A stretch of DNA of 64,000 nucleotides, taken from positions 12,718,711 through 12,782,710 of the forward strand of contig NC_133910.1 of assembly GCF_964199755.1 (NCBI RefSeq), in the 5' to 3' direction. This document shows positions 49,334 to 62,700 of the stretch, piece after piece. Position numbers and translations under genes: made by a program. The DNA is from Larus michahellis (lineage: Eukaryota > Chordata > Aves > Charadriiformes > Laridae). Position 1 is the first letter of the stretch; the number at the start of each line of letters is the position of its first letter. Below the pieces are notes generated by a model, which saw nothing but the letters and a program-made list of their open reading frames with translations, was not told the DNA's origin and made no database searches.

Positions 49334-49844
49334 TTTGAGGCTGACCTTTTTTTGTCCCTGCATCTTCAAACACGGGGCGTTGTTTGCCCAGCCCTCAGCG
49401 GGGTGCGGGGATTGCCCTGCTGCTGCGGGGAGCGATGAAGCGGTAACTGGGGTGCACACGCCAATACGGGGATGACAAAGAGCCTTTGGCCCGGTCTCGG
49501 TGAGTCATGCCCGCAGAAACACAGAGCAATAATTCCCCTTGGGAGCGTGGAAAGGCCCTTTTCTCCCTGGCACCAAGCCTCTTTGCTCACAAGCTCCCAA
49601 GAAGCTTCACACGAAGCCCCAAAAAGCCCCTAACCCAGAGCAACCGTCCCAAAAATCCCCCATTTCCCCCCTCCTGGGACTTTTCCTGGCATCACTGTCC
49701 GAGCAGCCGCAATTCCCCGACTCGGAGCTGCTCTGCTCCCCCCAAGATCATAGCCGAGATCACCAGCAGGAGCATAGCCCCCCTCCTGTGTTCCCAGCAC
49801 CCGCGGCAAACACCCGCTACAAACTGGAGAATAAAACCAGATAC
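49334..49844. other. Intergenic gap between convergent FAM163B and ADAMTSL2
   Basis: About 500 bp with no coding evidence. A second plus-strand AATAAA lies at 49830-49835. Confidence 0.5.
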
Positions 49845-50639
49845 CACCATAAATATGACAACTTTATTAAAATATACATATGAGTACAAATTAATGATTA
49901 TATGGATAAAGTTCACTGTCTGTAAACAAATATATTAAAAAAGAGCACGTCTTTTTTGTGATATAAAGTGCAGTTATGTTTCCATATTATATACAATATG
50001 TCAGCATTACGGGGGGGTTGTAAGGACTATGGAACTAACATTTGATTATAAGATAAAGTTCTCTGAAAAAGTATACACCTACATATTACAAAAAAAATGG
50101 GCTTGAGTTCATTTAGCAAACGAAAATCAGCTTCCCACCGCATTAAATGCAGCTAACGAGAGAGCGCAGGTGGGGAGGGGGGGGTAAATGAGGAGAGAGG
50201 CGCCAACCCCCTTTGCGAAGGGAAACTTGCGCTCCGCGGGGTTCACGCCTTCCCGTCGTCAACCCCAGACTTGCAGCGAGGGAAGAAACCGAAGGACAAG
50301 ACCTTGTGAAACGCGTGCACGTGTCTGCTAGTTCGGGGGAAATCAAATATACACGACTATGTACAGCTCTGGTAAGGAGGGCTCCCGATGTGCGGCAGTA
50401 ACGGCTCTGCGTCGAGCCGTGCCGGCACCGCTCCTCTACACGGGAGAGGGACAAGGATAGTAGTTCTGCATCGGTGGGAAGAAACAAAAAACAAAACAGC
50501 AAAACCAACCCAAAAGCATCCTTAACGCCGGCCTGGGGGATGCGTAGCGCTTACTAAATGGTAGAGGGAGCCCGTGCGAAGGGAGGCACCCCGGGGTGCC
50601 GGCCCGGCGTGTGCCGCGGGCGCTGGGTGCTGCCGGGCA
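49845..50639 (-). other. ADAMTSL2: ADAMTSL2 3' UTR
   Basis: About 790 nt from the TAG to the poly(A) site. The distal part is AT-rich, unlike the coding exons. Confidence 0.65.
49863..49868 (-). terminator. ADAMTSL2: ADAMTSL2 poly(A) signal
   Basis: AATAAA on the minus strand, about 775 bp after the stop codon. GT-rich DNA (GGTTTTATTC, GTTTGTAGCGGGTGTTTG) follows downstream. Confidence 0.7.
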
Positions 50640-50758
50640 CTAGGAGTGGGGCGCGCGGCAGGAGCGGCAGCAGGCTTTGCTGTAGTACCAGTGGCTGCAC
50701 AGGTTGACTTTGATGGCCAAAGCGCAGTTGGTTCCTGCCTGGTCCTGGCAGCTGTCGT
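50640..50758 (-). CDS. ADAMTSL2: ADAMTSL2 last coding exon: PLAC domain
   Basis: 119 nt, acceptor CCCCCAG|ACGACAG; TAG stop at 50640-50642. It encodes [20 protein letters not shown], then [18 protein letters not shown]. Six cysteines form the PLAC pattern, nearly identical to human. Confidence 0.97.
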
Positions 50759-53700
50759 CTGGGGGAAGAGAAGGCAAAAGGCACCGATACGGAAAAGAAA
50801 AAGGAAACAATAAACCATTGCGAGCTCATGAGATCGTTTTTCCCCACGCGCAGCCGGCCCTAAACACCCCAGCGACTGCCAGCTCCCTGACGTCTGGCAG
50901 AGCATCCCCTGGAAAACGCCGTGGAGCTTCTCCATAAATACCATCGGCAACCTGAGCACAGGCACGAGACGGTTGACTCGTTTCGTCACGCCTGAGTCTC
51001 GTTTGGTCCCAGCCCCAAACCTCGAGCTCGTTCCTGCGAAAATGAGCTGCCCAGGGATCGCTGGAGCCGCCGAGGGAGCCCCGCACTGAGCTGCCCCCAA
51101 GCCAAGGGCCTCCCCTGGTATGGAACGGGGTGACCCCAACATAAGTCACAATTTCTGCCCAAAAGAGGCCGTTTGAGAAAGGGAATGGGAATCCAGCAGT
51201 GTTGCAGCGGGAGCTAGGGGCAGGTGAGCTGCTGGAGAGAGGGAGGAGGCCAGAAGACGGCTTCAACACTCTCCCAGCTCCCTTCAAAGCAATATTTTTC
51301 TTCAGACTCACAGGATTACAATAATATATATATATATATATTTGTCTTAAAATCCACAGGATACATGAAGCCAGGCTGGTCCTAGGGCAGGCAGCTTGCT
51401 ACGAGGGGGCCAGGGGGCACCTCATGAGCACCGCGCCACATCCCAGACCCTGCGAGAGAGACCAGCCAAGGGCACCCAGCGGGTCCGGAGCTGAGCCAGG
51501 AGCTGGCCCCAAATCTGCCTCCCGTTTTCCTGCTTTTCTCCCACACCATCCTTATTCCCAAATCCTATTAAAGAATTAGAACTGTGTGTTCACTAAAGAT
51601 CACAGGGGCTTTGAGCCAGCAGACGAGTCAGATAACGAGATAGTTACAAATCCCGCAGGACATCTGGAGACCAGAAATCATTAAAATAATGGCAGAGACG
51701 AAACTTCCTAGACGTTATCTGGAATCACACAGAAGCGGCACCCGAGTCAGCTCTCCGAAGCTCCCTTTTATCCTAAGGTCAGAGCACGCTGCTTCTGAAC
51801 TCTCCCCTTAATTTAATGGGGTTACCTCCAGAAATAGCCAGTGCAAGAGCCCCATCGTTTGGGCACAGAAAGAGCGTCGTCCCCTTTATGTTCTCCCTGG
51901 GGTTATCAAATGGGGGGTTGGCGGAAGCTAAGATGCTGGGCAGTGCTCTTTGCAGGGGGGGGTCAGTGGAAAATGAACGCCGGGGGTGCTGGGGGCGGCA
52001 GGGCTCACCTGGGGGCTCCGTGGGGCAGGGCTGCAGGTCGCAGGTCTGTTTGCCCACCGGCTTCACCAGCGGGTCGCAGCCCCGGACGATGTCCTTCCCT
52101 TGGTAGCACTTCACATCCCGCATCCTCACACCGATGCCGCAGGTTTTGGTGCACTGGGGAACAGAGAGAGGGGAGGGGGTGAGGTGAGACCCTGCCATCG
52201 CGGGGGTCTGTGCTAAGCCAGGACCAGCCAAAAAATAATGTGTTCGCTGGAAATGTCAGGGCAGGGAGGTGAAACACTTCCCCTGGCTGAATGTCGTGCC
52301 TCAGCCCTGCGCTGCTGGCCTCTTGCTCCGTCTTTGCTGCCAGCAACATCAGCTGCCTGCAGCAGCCTCTGCCCGGGGATACGTGGACACGCTCCCATTC
52401 CCTGCGGCTGCGATCCTCCCTCCTCCTGCCGCCCTTTGCAAAGGTCTACGGACGAGCTGACCCTGTCCATATGCTGCTCTGGGGTATCAGGGTGGCTGCA
52501 GCCCCCCCCCCGAGGCCACGGGACCCCCCCCACCAGCACCCCAGGTGTGGGGCTGTGGAGCCGGCGTCCCTGTGCATCGCACTGTGGGTTTGCAGAGCCG
52601 CTGCTGGGCCCGGTACTCGCTGCCGGCTGCCCTTTGGATGCCTCGTCAGGCTGGGATTACAGCAGGGCCGCTTTGGCTAATTATAGGCTGCCACGCGGGT
52701 TTGCAAGACTAAACAAAAGGAGGTGCCTGGAGCATGGATGAGGAGGGCTGCGACGGGGAGGGCTTGCGGGGAGCCGGCCGCAGCCCTTCACAGCCCCTCG
52801 CCCATGCTCGCCGGGCTTGTCCTGACAGCCACCAAGCCCGGGCTGCCTTCGTGGACCAGACGATGCTGGGACAAACCACATCCCAACCTCCGCATCCCCA
52901 ACCTCCGCATCCCCAACCCCTGCATCCCATGGGGTCCCATGCACACCCCACCAGCAGCTGCAGGGTAAGGGTCGGGGTGGGGGAAGTAGGAAAACAAAAA
53001 AAAAAAAAAAAAAGAAAAAAAGAAAAAAGAAAAGCCAAAGCTGACCCCAGACACCTCCTCTCATTCCTGTTTGGAGCACAGCCAGTCCGGAGTGCACCGC
53101 GGCAGGGCAGGCTCTATGCCCTGAGCTGCCAGTGCAGTGAAAGGGTCCCGCCGGGTGCTCCCTCATGGGCTGCGTCCTCCAGAGCTTCACCCATCTCCTT
53201 GGGCTATTTCTCAGGTGATGTGGCCCTTCGTACGAGAGCACCGCAGGCCCAGGGCAAGCACATCTCGAAGGAAGGGTATTTTCCACCCCTATCTCCCTCC
53301 CACAGACCCCCCAAGCTGCCCTCAGCTCTCTCCCTGCTCACCTCCGACCAGGGGGTCGTGTACCACTTGAAGCACGGCCGCTCGAAGCACGTCGTCTCCT
53401 CCACGGGCTTCTTGGCGACGTCGCAGTCGGCGGGGTTGCGGGTCTTGATCTTCCCGTTGACGATCTCCAGGCAGAGCACGATCCTCTTCTTCACGCCCCG
53501 GCCGCACGTGGTGTTACACTGCAGGGGCGCAAGCGGGGCCAGCTGAGAGCCATGCGCCCCCGTCCATCCCCACCGCATCGTCCCCCTCCTCCATCGCCCC
53601 CCAAAACCAAACCCCCCGCCCCAAGCACCCCCCCAGCCCAGGGGAGTTGCACTTACCCGCTCCCAGTCCTGCGCCAGCCAGTGCGAGGGGCAGTTCTTGT

Positions 53701-56700
53701 CCCCGCAGGGATGGATGGCCAGCGGCTTCGTCTCCAGGTTGCACTGCGACTCCGGCACCACCCGCCCGTCGCTGGTTTTGCAGTACACGTGCCGGATCAT
53801 CCTGCCCTGCCCGCAGCCGCCGCTGCACTGAAACCGCACGGGGCACGGCAGGCGGTCAGCAGCGGGGAACGAAGCACGGCTCCATCCCCATCCCCGCAGC
53901 ATCCCCAGGACAGGGTCCAAGATGCCTCCATGGGGCTCAGCCGCCTCCCCAACCCCACCTTCCCCAAATCATGGAGCAATCCTTGAGGGTCAGTTTAAAT
54001 AGCTGCAGGGATGCCCAGCGCATCCTTCCCTGGGCAGCCCTGCCACATCCAACCCATCCCATGGTCCCTTCGCGCTGGCGCCCAGCAAAACTCAGCATCT
54101 CTTGGGCCAGGCAGGAAGGGAAGCACCGTGAGCCGGGACCCCCGGGGTGGCTCTCAAAGAGACCGAGCAAGTGGGTACAAATATTTCCCCCCCAAAATGC
54201 AAAGGGCCCGGCAGGCACTGCCCCGAACGCCGGTGGAGGCAGCGAGGGCTCCCCGGCTCGTCTGCAGTCGCTCTTGCAGAGACGCAGGGTGTTTCACAGC
54301 GCCGCTGCTGCCATGGAAACTACTTATTTTTAGCTGATGCTAATGTATCAAAACCTGGGTAAAAATAGCTTGGGATGGAGGGGTTCTCTGTAGCAGAATT
54401 GTGCAGGAAGGGGAAAAGGGGAAAAGAAAAAGGGGGGAAAAGGGGGGGAAAGGGAGGAAAAGGGGAAAAGAAAAAAGGGGAGAAGGGGAAAAGAAAGGGG
54501 GAAATGTTAATTTTCTGGGCACAGAGCATCAGCATTGTTAAGGTACACCGTGCAGCAGACAGACGGGATGATTTTGACGCCTGCTAAGGCTCTCTGGCAG
54601 ATGATGGCAGCAGGAGCTGAGGGGGCTCTCAGGGTTTAGCCCCTCCTGTGCTCTGTCCCCCATGAGGGAGAAGCCCCAGGGACAAGCCGTGGGACCCACT
54701 GGGATGCTGGATCGCCCGAGTGCCGGAGCACATCCGGCAGCTCATCCCTGCCCCGCGCAAGGAGGAGCCCCGTGAAGAGGAGTGCTCAGCGCTCACAAAC
54801 ACCACCAGACCCGGGTGCTGCCCCGGGCACAGAGCCGGGGGGGTCGGTCAGGGTGGCCCAGGGTGACGGCGCTGGTAGGCAGGTCCTGGTGATGAGACAG
54901 AGATGGGAGGTGGCACGGGGACCAGGAGAGCCAAAGCGGCTGAATCGTTCGGAGGTCGGCTCCAGCTGTGGGCTGCATGCAGGTATCGGAGCTGGGAGCT
55001 GCTGGGGAGGATGAGTCCGACCCCAAAACTCCCAGCACCGGAGACACAAGCAAGCCTGCAAGCCACCCTGCTGCAATGGGTCACGATGGCCACGTGGCTG
55101 GCCACCACAGGGTCTCACCGGTCCCCAGTCGGAGACGGTCCACTGCCGGTCGCAGGGCGGTCCTGTGCAGTTCTTCTCGGCCAGGGGCCGGGCGCTGGCG
55201 TCGCACAGCTTCTCGTCCTCCGAGCAGCGGATGTCCCGTGTCACCACGCTCCGCTCTCCGCACCGGGCTGAGCACTGCGGGAGGGGACGGCGTCAGCAGG
55301 GGCTCCCGCTGTGGCGGGAACCGGGACCTGCTTTCCGGCTTTTTTACTTTTTTAACCTGAAATTCTAAAAACACACTGACAAGGCATAGGTGTCTGTCTG
55401 TAAAACAACCCGTAGCAAAGCCCTCAACAGCTTCAGCAGCCGGGATAAGGTGCAGGAGGGCTGTATCCTGCCCGGGTGCTGTGCAAACTCTCCGCCGGGT
55501 GATGCCAGCGGGCGAAAACCCAAGGCACCAAAAGGGCCCGATCAGAGCTGCGAAGTTTTAGCTGTCACTTGGAGACGGGGTGAGATCTTCCTCACCTCCT
55601 TCCCAGGAACAGCCAGCTCCTTTCCGCCTCTTTGGAGAATGTTTTCCCCAAACCGCACAACTGAGATTTTTATGCTGTGGATAAATTTGGCACCGCGCAG
55701 CCCCGTGACATTATTTAGAACTGGATTTGAGTTACTACAGTCTCACATACGCACATTTGCTCCATGCATAACGTAAAGCAGGGAAAGTGTCAACAGCACA
55801 GCGCTCAGCCACACCACGCTGATACCTTAATCCTCAGATTCCTGAAATGTGCTTTTTTTTTTTTTTTTTAATGCCTATTTCCCCAGCCAACTTGGCACCC
55901 TGCTTCAGATGGGATCCAAATGAGATTAGCTTTGCTGCTGGCTAAGAACGAACTACTCCAGGACTGTCTCAAGCAATCTGTCCCTGACACATGCTGGAGG
56001 AGAATACGGGTTTCTGTAAAATAAGCCATTCTGGTTTGCTACGCCAGTCAAAATAACGCGCCAGCACGTGCGCAGGGAGCTCCTCTCTACCCAGCTGGGA
56101 AAGTCAAAACATCCTGCAACACCCGGGAATGCACCAGCCCCTCCGTCGGCTCCAGGGAAACGGCTCACCCCAGTTTGGAGAGGAAAAGAGACATTAAAAT
56201 CCTGACCAAGAAGGTTTTGGGGCGCCTCCCAGGAGGAAGAGTCCGATCCCTCGTGGTGGGAACCCTGGGGCAGGTTCGCCCCCGCGGGCGGCTCGGCTCG
56301 GAGCTCAGTCTGCTCTTGCTTAGAGGCGCCTGGGCTCCATTTGGAGCAGGAACGACATTCGCCCCTTTGCGGAGAGTCGGCGTGCGTGCTGGCTCCAGGG
56401 CACAAACGCCACCCTCTGTGCGCAGCCGTCACCATCATGGGGGCTGGCGGGGGCACCCCAGGCGAGCTCGGAGATGGACACAGACCCAAAATCTCACTCT
56501 CTCCATATATGTCTGCTTACAAACACCACTGAAGAGGCAGGGCTGCTCCCTGGCCACGCATGGGGGCATTACACCCCCCGTGTGTTTATATGTTGGCTGC
56601 CAGCCGTGCCGGGTCCCCTCCCTGCCCCACGGGTGTCAGCCCAGCGCAACGCCGGTGGCAGCCAGGAGACTGGCTCCCAAGCCATCTGAGCTCCGAGACC

Positions 56701-59700
56701 CCAGTTCCCCAAGGAAGCGGCAACGGTTTCGTTGTGTCCATGGATTTCCATTTGCAAGCGATGTGCTGGAGCGCTGGCTGTGCCCAGAAATAAATTCAGG
56801 GGCACAAATCCTTTCACGGGTTTGCCTGGGCAAACCAAGGAGCTACGGGAAGAGCGCTGCCGAAAACCCTCTTCCAACCGCTCTGGGGATCTTCTTAAGG
56901 CACGGCCAGGAAAGGGTTTAATCCTCCACGTGGTGCAGTGAAATTGGAGGTGAGGAAGGGAAGTTTATGGGAACGTAATTGATGTGTGAGGGGGAACCTC
57001 CTCCGTGGCACGTCACACATCACCCCCAGTGGTGGGAGGATCTGTGCCGCGGGCTCCTGTCCTATCCCTGCGGGCAATGCCAGCGCCTTGCGTGCGGTTA
57101 AAGACCACGAGTGACCGATGGTGGTGGCCTCCCCATCCTGGAGAGGACCCAGGGCTTCATTTTTGGGAAAAGAATTACTGATGCACGTTGGCCCACATGC
57201 AATGACTGCAGCCAGCGGCTTAAAAGGCAGAATCTCTGATGGCTACGGATGAGTTTAAATCGGAAAAGGAACAGAGAAGGAACAGAGAAGCGCAGCCCCC
57301 TGGGACTTACCTCGGACCACTCCGACATCTCCCACTGGGGGCCGCAGGCCGGGTTCTTGCAGACCTTGCGCTCGTCCGGCCGGGTGATGTCGGCGGACTC
57401 GCAGAGGTCGCTGTAGACGGAGCTGTCGAATCCGGGCGAGATCATCTTCCAGCAGCGGACGATGCGGAACTGGTAGCCCTCCCCACAGGTGCGGGAGCAC
57501 TCGCTCCAGCTGCTCGTCTCCCACCTGCGGAGGCAAGAGAAGGCATCACACCAGGCATGGCTGGACCGGGGCTGGAGCATCCCATGGAAACCCCTGCCTG
57601 CTCTCGGCTGGAGGGAGACGGCTGCAATAGGAACGAGCTGTTGTCAGGCTGCCAGCGTGTGAGAGGTTTTCCCAAGGGATGGGATGTATTGACGTGTGGT
57701 GGTTTCACCCAGCAGACCTGAGCTCATGGCCATGGCGGTGGATGCTAAAACCAGTTTGCCAAGAGGAAAGGGAGCCGGCACGGCGAGGCACGGAGCGGTT
57801 TGTCACCCGCAGGCTGCACACGCTGCTCCCCAGCTGCGACCCCACGTGTGCCAGCACATTTCTCTGCCCTGCTTTTGGCCCATATTTGACCCCTCTTTTT
57901 GCCTCTCCAGCTAAAGGACAGAGAGGACGCAACCACCCATCACCCTGCAAATCCCAGCAATAACGTCACACAAAGCTGTCTGAGCGCTGGTGGGACAGAC
58001 ATTCACGTACCACCGTCAGTCTAACTCTGCCAACCTCGTGCGATGGGCTGGAAGAGCTGGGATCTGCTCCGAGACACTGCCTGCCCCTTACTGTCCCCTG
58101 GCACTACTGTCCTGACGTTACAAGAGGAGAGCAGCTTGTAAACCAAGGGAAAAGACATAAAAAGTCAAGATTTTCTTATAGTACAGTAACATTATAGCAA
58201 TTCTGAATTAAAGAATAAGCTACAAATGTAAAAATCTAAATGGACCAGAATTCACAGCTCCTCTGGACGCAGGGCTACCTCGTGCATCCCCCGGGGCCGT
58301 CTCTCCGAGCGGGAGAGCCACGTCCCCTGGCTGCACGCCGGCCTCGTGTCCCACATGGGGCTCCAGGCACAAGGCGCAGCCGCAGGGAGATGTCACACGT
58401 TTAGAGGTGCCGCCTAAATTCAGAAGGGAAATGAAACCAAGGTCTCTCCCGTCTAGATCACACAAAATTCTCTTAGCGCTTTCTGTTGGAAAAGTGTTGC
58501 CAGCCCCAGCGGCATCCCGTCTGCCCAAGTGCTAGCGAACGTGCCCAGCTGCCCCGCTCGAGTTGCCGGCAGCTCCTTGGTTTCCCCACCGCCGAGCTGC
58601 CACCGGCGGTAAATGGCAGAGCAGCTCTCCTCTCTTGCAGCGCAAGCCCACGGAGCTGGAACAGCACGGCTACAAGGAGGGGCAGCTTTATAAAAGACCA
58701 GTGGGATAACCTAAGCATGAAAAGAGCCCTGATGCTTGTGCTAAAAAATTACAAAGTTCATGCAAATAGAGATTAAAACCTCCATGGCGTCTACAGGGCA
58801 GGTATGTTCCCAGCAGTCGCACCATCTGCCTCCCCACACTTTTCTTGCCTCCATTGCAGCCTGCCCTGGCTTTCAGCCTTAACGTGCAAGGTTCAACGAG
58901 ATCTTACACGGCAAAGGGGACACGCTTTCCTCCCCCGTCCTCCACCACAATTACCGAGGTGAAAGCAAGCACTCTCCAGCTGGGCCTCACATACCTGGTC
59001 CCTGGCATCCCTCCAGTCTGGCTTTGCACTGTTGACAGGTGACGCCATGCCAGGGCATGCACCAGAGACCTTTACTTCTCCCTTTGCCCTGTCCATAGTC
59101 TGACACCACCACAGTCCTCCTGCCTTTGACGGACACCGCTCTGTCCCGCCCTGTTACTTGCAAACCCTCCAACACGCATTCCCCGGGTTACAAACCCGCA
59201 GCGAGGTGCCCCGGGCCGGACAGCCTGGCTCTGGACTGGTCAGGCTTTTCAGATAAAGAGCCGCAGCAGAAGAGAAACCTTCTGAAGAACTTCCAGCACG
59301 GGTTGCTCGCTGCACCAGCTCCTTCCCTGATACAAGACTTCAGCACAGGAAAGATATGGACCTGCTGGAGTGGGGCCAGAGGAGGCCACCGAGATGCTCT
59401 GAGGGCTGGAGCACTTCTATGAGGACAGGCTGGGAGAGCTGGGGGGGGTCAGCCTGGAGAAGAGAAGGCTTCGCGGAGACCTTCCAGCCCCTGCCAGTCC
59501 CTAAAGGGGCTCCAGGAAAGCTGGGGAGGGACTTTGGAGCAGGGAGGGGAGCCATAGGACAAGGGGGAGTGGTTTTAAACTGAAAGAGGGGAGGTTTAGA
59601 TTGGACATTAGGAAGAAATTGTTTGCTGTGAGGGTGGTGAGCCCCTGGCCCAGGTTGCCCAGAGAAGCTGTGGCTGCCCCATCCCTGGAGGGGTTCAAGG

Positions 59701-62700
59701 CCAGGTTGGACGGGGCTTGGAGCAACCTGGGCTGGTGGGAGGTGTCCCTGCCCAGGGCAGGGGTGGCACTGGATGGGCTTTAAGGTCCCTTCCCACCCAA
59801 ACCATTCCATGATTCTATGTTCAGGATGCCCAAGGGACCAGAGGGCCAGATCTGTGGCACAGTTTGCAAACCCATCCCCACCACCCAATTCACACACACG
59901 TTCCTCCATGCGCTGGCCGGGACAGATACTGCCTGTACTGGTAGAGGTTGGACTCGATGGGAGTCCCAGGGGCAAACTCTGCCAGGATTTATGGAAGTTT
60001 TCACCTGGCAGCATGAGCTAAACCACTCAGAAGAGTCTCGCTGAGTCCCAGCACAGCTTGGGCAGATGCAACTGGGGGAGGAGGGACAGGGGTCCTACGG
60101 GCCATCCCTGTTGCCCCCCCCCCCCCCCCTAAATCCACACTGACCCCCTCCCGCAAATACAACCATGCCGGAGAAAGCGCGGAGCCCCCCGGGAGCGCCC
60201 TGTGGAGGCGGTACCTTGGCTGGCACTCTCTCCCAGCACAGAACTCATGGACGGGCTCGGGACGGGTCATGGCATCACAGTACGTATCGTCCACTTCGAT
60301 CCCATCATAGCGAACACACATAGCATACGTGGACATCACTCCTAGTTTCAAAGAGAATACACACACACAACAGAGGACGCTTGGTGACTTTGACATCCAA
60401 ACTCTTTTTTCTTTTCTTTTTCTTTTTCGAGCTGCATTTTCCAAAACTTCCTCCCTATGGAAAGCAGCAAGCCGGACTTTCTGGCCCGCGGGATGGATGC
60501 TGCCGGGAGGGGAGGACCGCAGCGGCCACCCAGCCAACATGGGCAGCGCGGTTGAGTCTGGCCGGCTCCGAAAGCGGGCACGGCCACCCCTGCCAGGGCT
60601 TGCCACCAAGATCCATATGTGACTAACGCGTTTTTATAGGAAACGCTTGGGGCAATGAGTCTGCTCGGCTGCTCCCTCCGCCTCGCAGCCACCAGCTCCC
60701 ACCCTCTCGAGCTCGTGGGTGGAGGCGACAGAAAACGGTCCCCGACCCGCTCCATCCCCCCTCTCTCTCTCTCTGCTTTACACCCCATTTTCACCCAGGT
60801 GGCCCCCAGCCCTCGGGGCCAAGGAAGGGCTCCCAGGGGCTTTGCAAGGAGGCACCTGCCCCTCCTGCTCCCCCGCCGCCCGCAGAGGCAGCCAGTGTCG
60901 TCAGAGCGAGACCTTTTCCCCCGCAGCCCGCCGTGCCAGAGTAAATGTTGTGAAGTCCATTCCGGGACCTGGCTGGGGACCAGGAGGCTGCTCTGGCTAC
61001 AGGTAACAGGAATTGCAGCTCTGGGGAGCATATGGTTTACATGAAACTAAAAAAAGATCTACAGCTCTTGACATGGTATGGCTTCTCTGCGCTATGTCAT
61101 CAAGAAAAGGCAATGAGAAGGGAGAAATTTAAGTAAAACCTCTCTCTGCTAGCTGCAAACCGAGGCAGAGCAGCCTGGCCTGGTCAAGGGGGAAATTTGT
61201 TCAGAGGGAATGAAAGAAGTCAAAAATGTCCCGGAACATGTGGCTGATGGGATCCCGGGAAAGGGAGGGCTTGCGAAGCTCCCGCTGTGGGCAGGACAAG
61301 AACAAATGCTCTGGCACACCTCAAAAAATAAAATCCTTGCATTTGCTCGTTTAAGAGATGTCTTTTAGATTGCAGCTCTCTCCCCCCTCTTTTTTCCTTC
61401 TTTCTAATTCCAGAAGCACCGCAGGATCTGGATTATTTCACGGACGGGGGAGCGGCGCAGGCGAGCGCACGACCCACAGGCCTGAGAGACCAGGTGGCGC
61501 GAAGGTTTTCGGAGGGTCAAAAAGGGGGAATTTATGCAAAAAGAATACAGGCTTGGTTTTGATACCCCTGGCATCTATGTCACTGTTCCAGATTTACACC
61601 CTCGCAGCCCAGATCAGGCTCCAGGGTAGAAGGAGTGGGAGAAACAAAACAAAAATCAAAAAGCCAAATGCTGTTTTGTTTCCTGCCAGAGCTGAACAAT
61701 CTTCAAAATTTCACTCCGCGGGGAAGCAGCTGAGCTTTTCAAACCCTTCTGAACAGTCAAAAAAGGGAGGGGAAAAAAAAAAAAAAAAAAAAGGAGGCAA
61801 TATGCTGCGACTCAGCACAGGTTTGGGGATCCTGCCGAGCCCCAGCACGTCGCTGCTGGGCTGGGAGGCGAAGGAGGCGTTCAGAGCTCCCCCCTGGAAT
61901 GCTGTTTTGGAGGATGATGGACACGCTGGGCACTAAATCTTGGTCCTCGACGCACCCGCGAGGTTTGTGGGCTTTGAACGCTCTCGGCCCCCGGCTCCTC
62001 TCCCCACATTCGCGCCCAGGCGGAGCAGATTCAGGGGTCGTGCTAAACCAGCTCCAGAGATCACGAGTTCCCCTACACATCACCACGTCCTTCCCATCCC
62101 TAACAGACATAAAAGTGACTCACACACCCGGTGATTTCAGCGGTTGTGAAGAATTTGGCCGCTTCTTATAACTACCTGTGGTACATGTAGAGCTGCAGGG
62201 TTCATGGGAGGAAAGCTTCCACCTGTACATGTCAGCAGCACTCACACCTTGGCCCTTTCTTAACAACTTCAATCTGTTTCTAGCGATAAGCAAACAAAAA
62301 CAAAAAAAACAAACAAAACAAAACAAAAAAAAAAGGCATTTACAAGGCGAGCGGTGATAGGCCACGTCAGACACACACATCTGCCAGCAGGCTGCAGTTC
62401 GGTTGGGTTCGGGTTTGGGAGGGGATTTGCTTTGTTTGGCGGTTGGGTTTGGTTTTTCTGATTTTTTTGGGGTTTGTTTGTTTGTTTTAATCGGTTTGGT
62501 TTGTTTCACAACATACCTGTCCTGAGCCCCAAGTAGAATCCCCAGCCCGGTTAGAGGCAGAGCTTCCACTGTCTAGAAATAGAGAGAATGGGATAAAAAT
62601 ACCCACAAGTAGAAACAGTTCAGAATTTAACAAAGTTTGCATTTTCTGCTCAAATACACCTGGCCCTCAGCATACAGCGACTAAAGGTGCAGTATCTCCT

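Noticed and set aside
52734-53546. 270-codon plus-strand frame, the longest in the window
   Set aside because: It runs antisense across ADAMTSL2 introns and the TSR6 exon, and contains a Lys-rich stretch from an A-run. It has no recognisable domain.
59930-59975. Second CR1 piece (GGTTGGACTCGATGG)
   Set aside because: Only about 20 bases resemble CR1, too short for a separate element.
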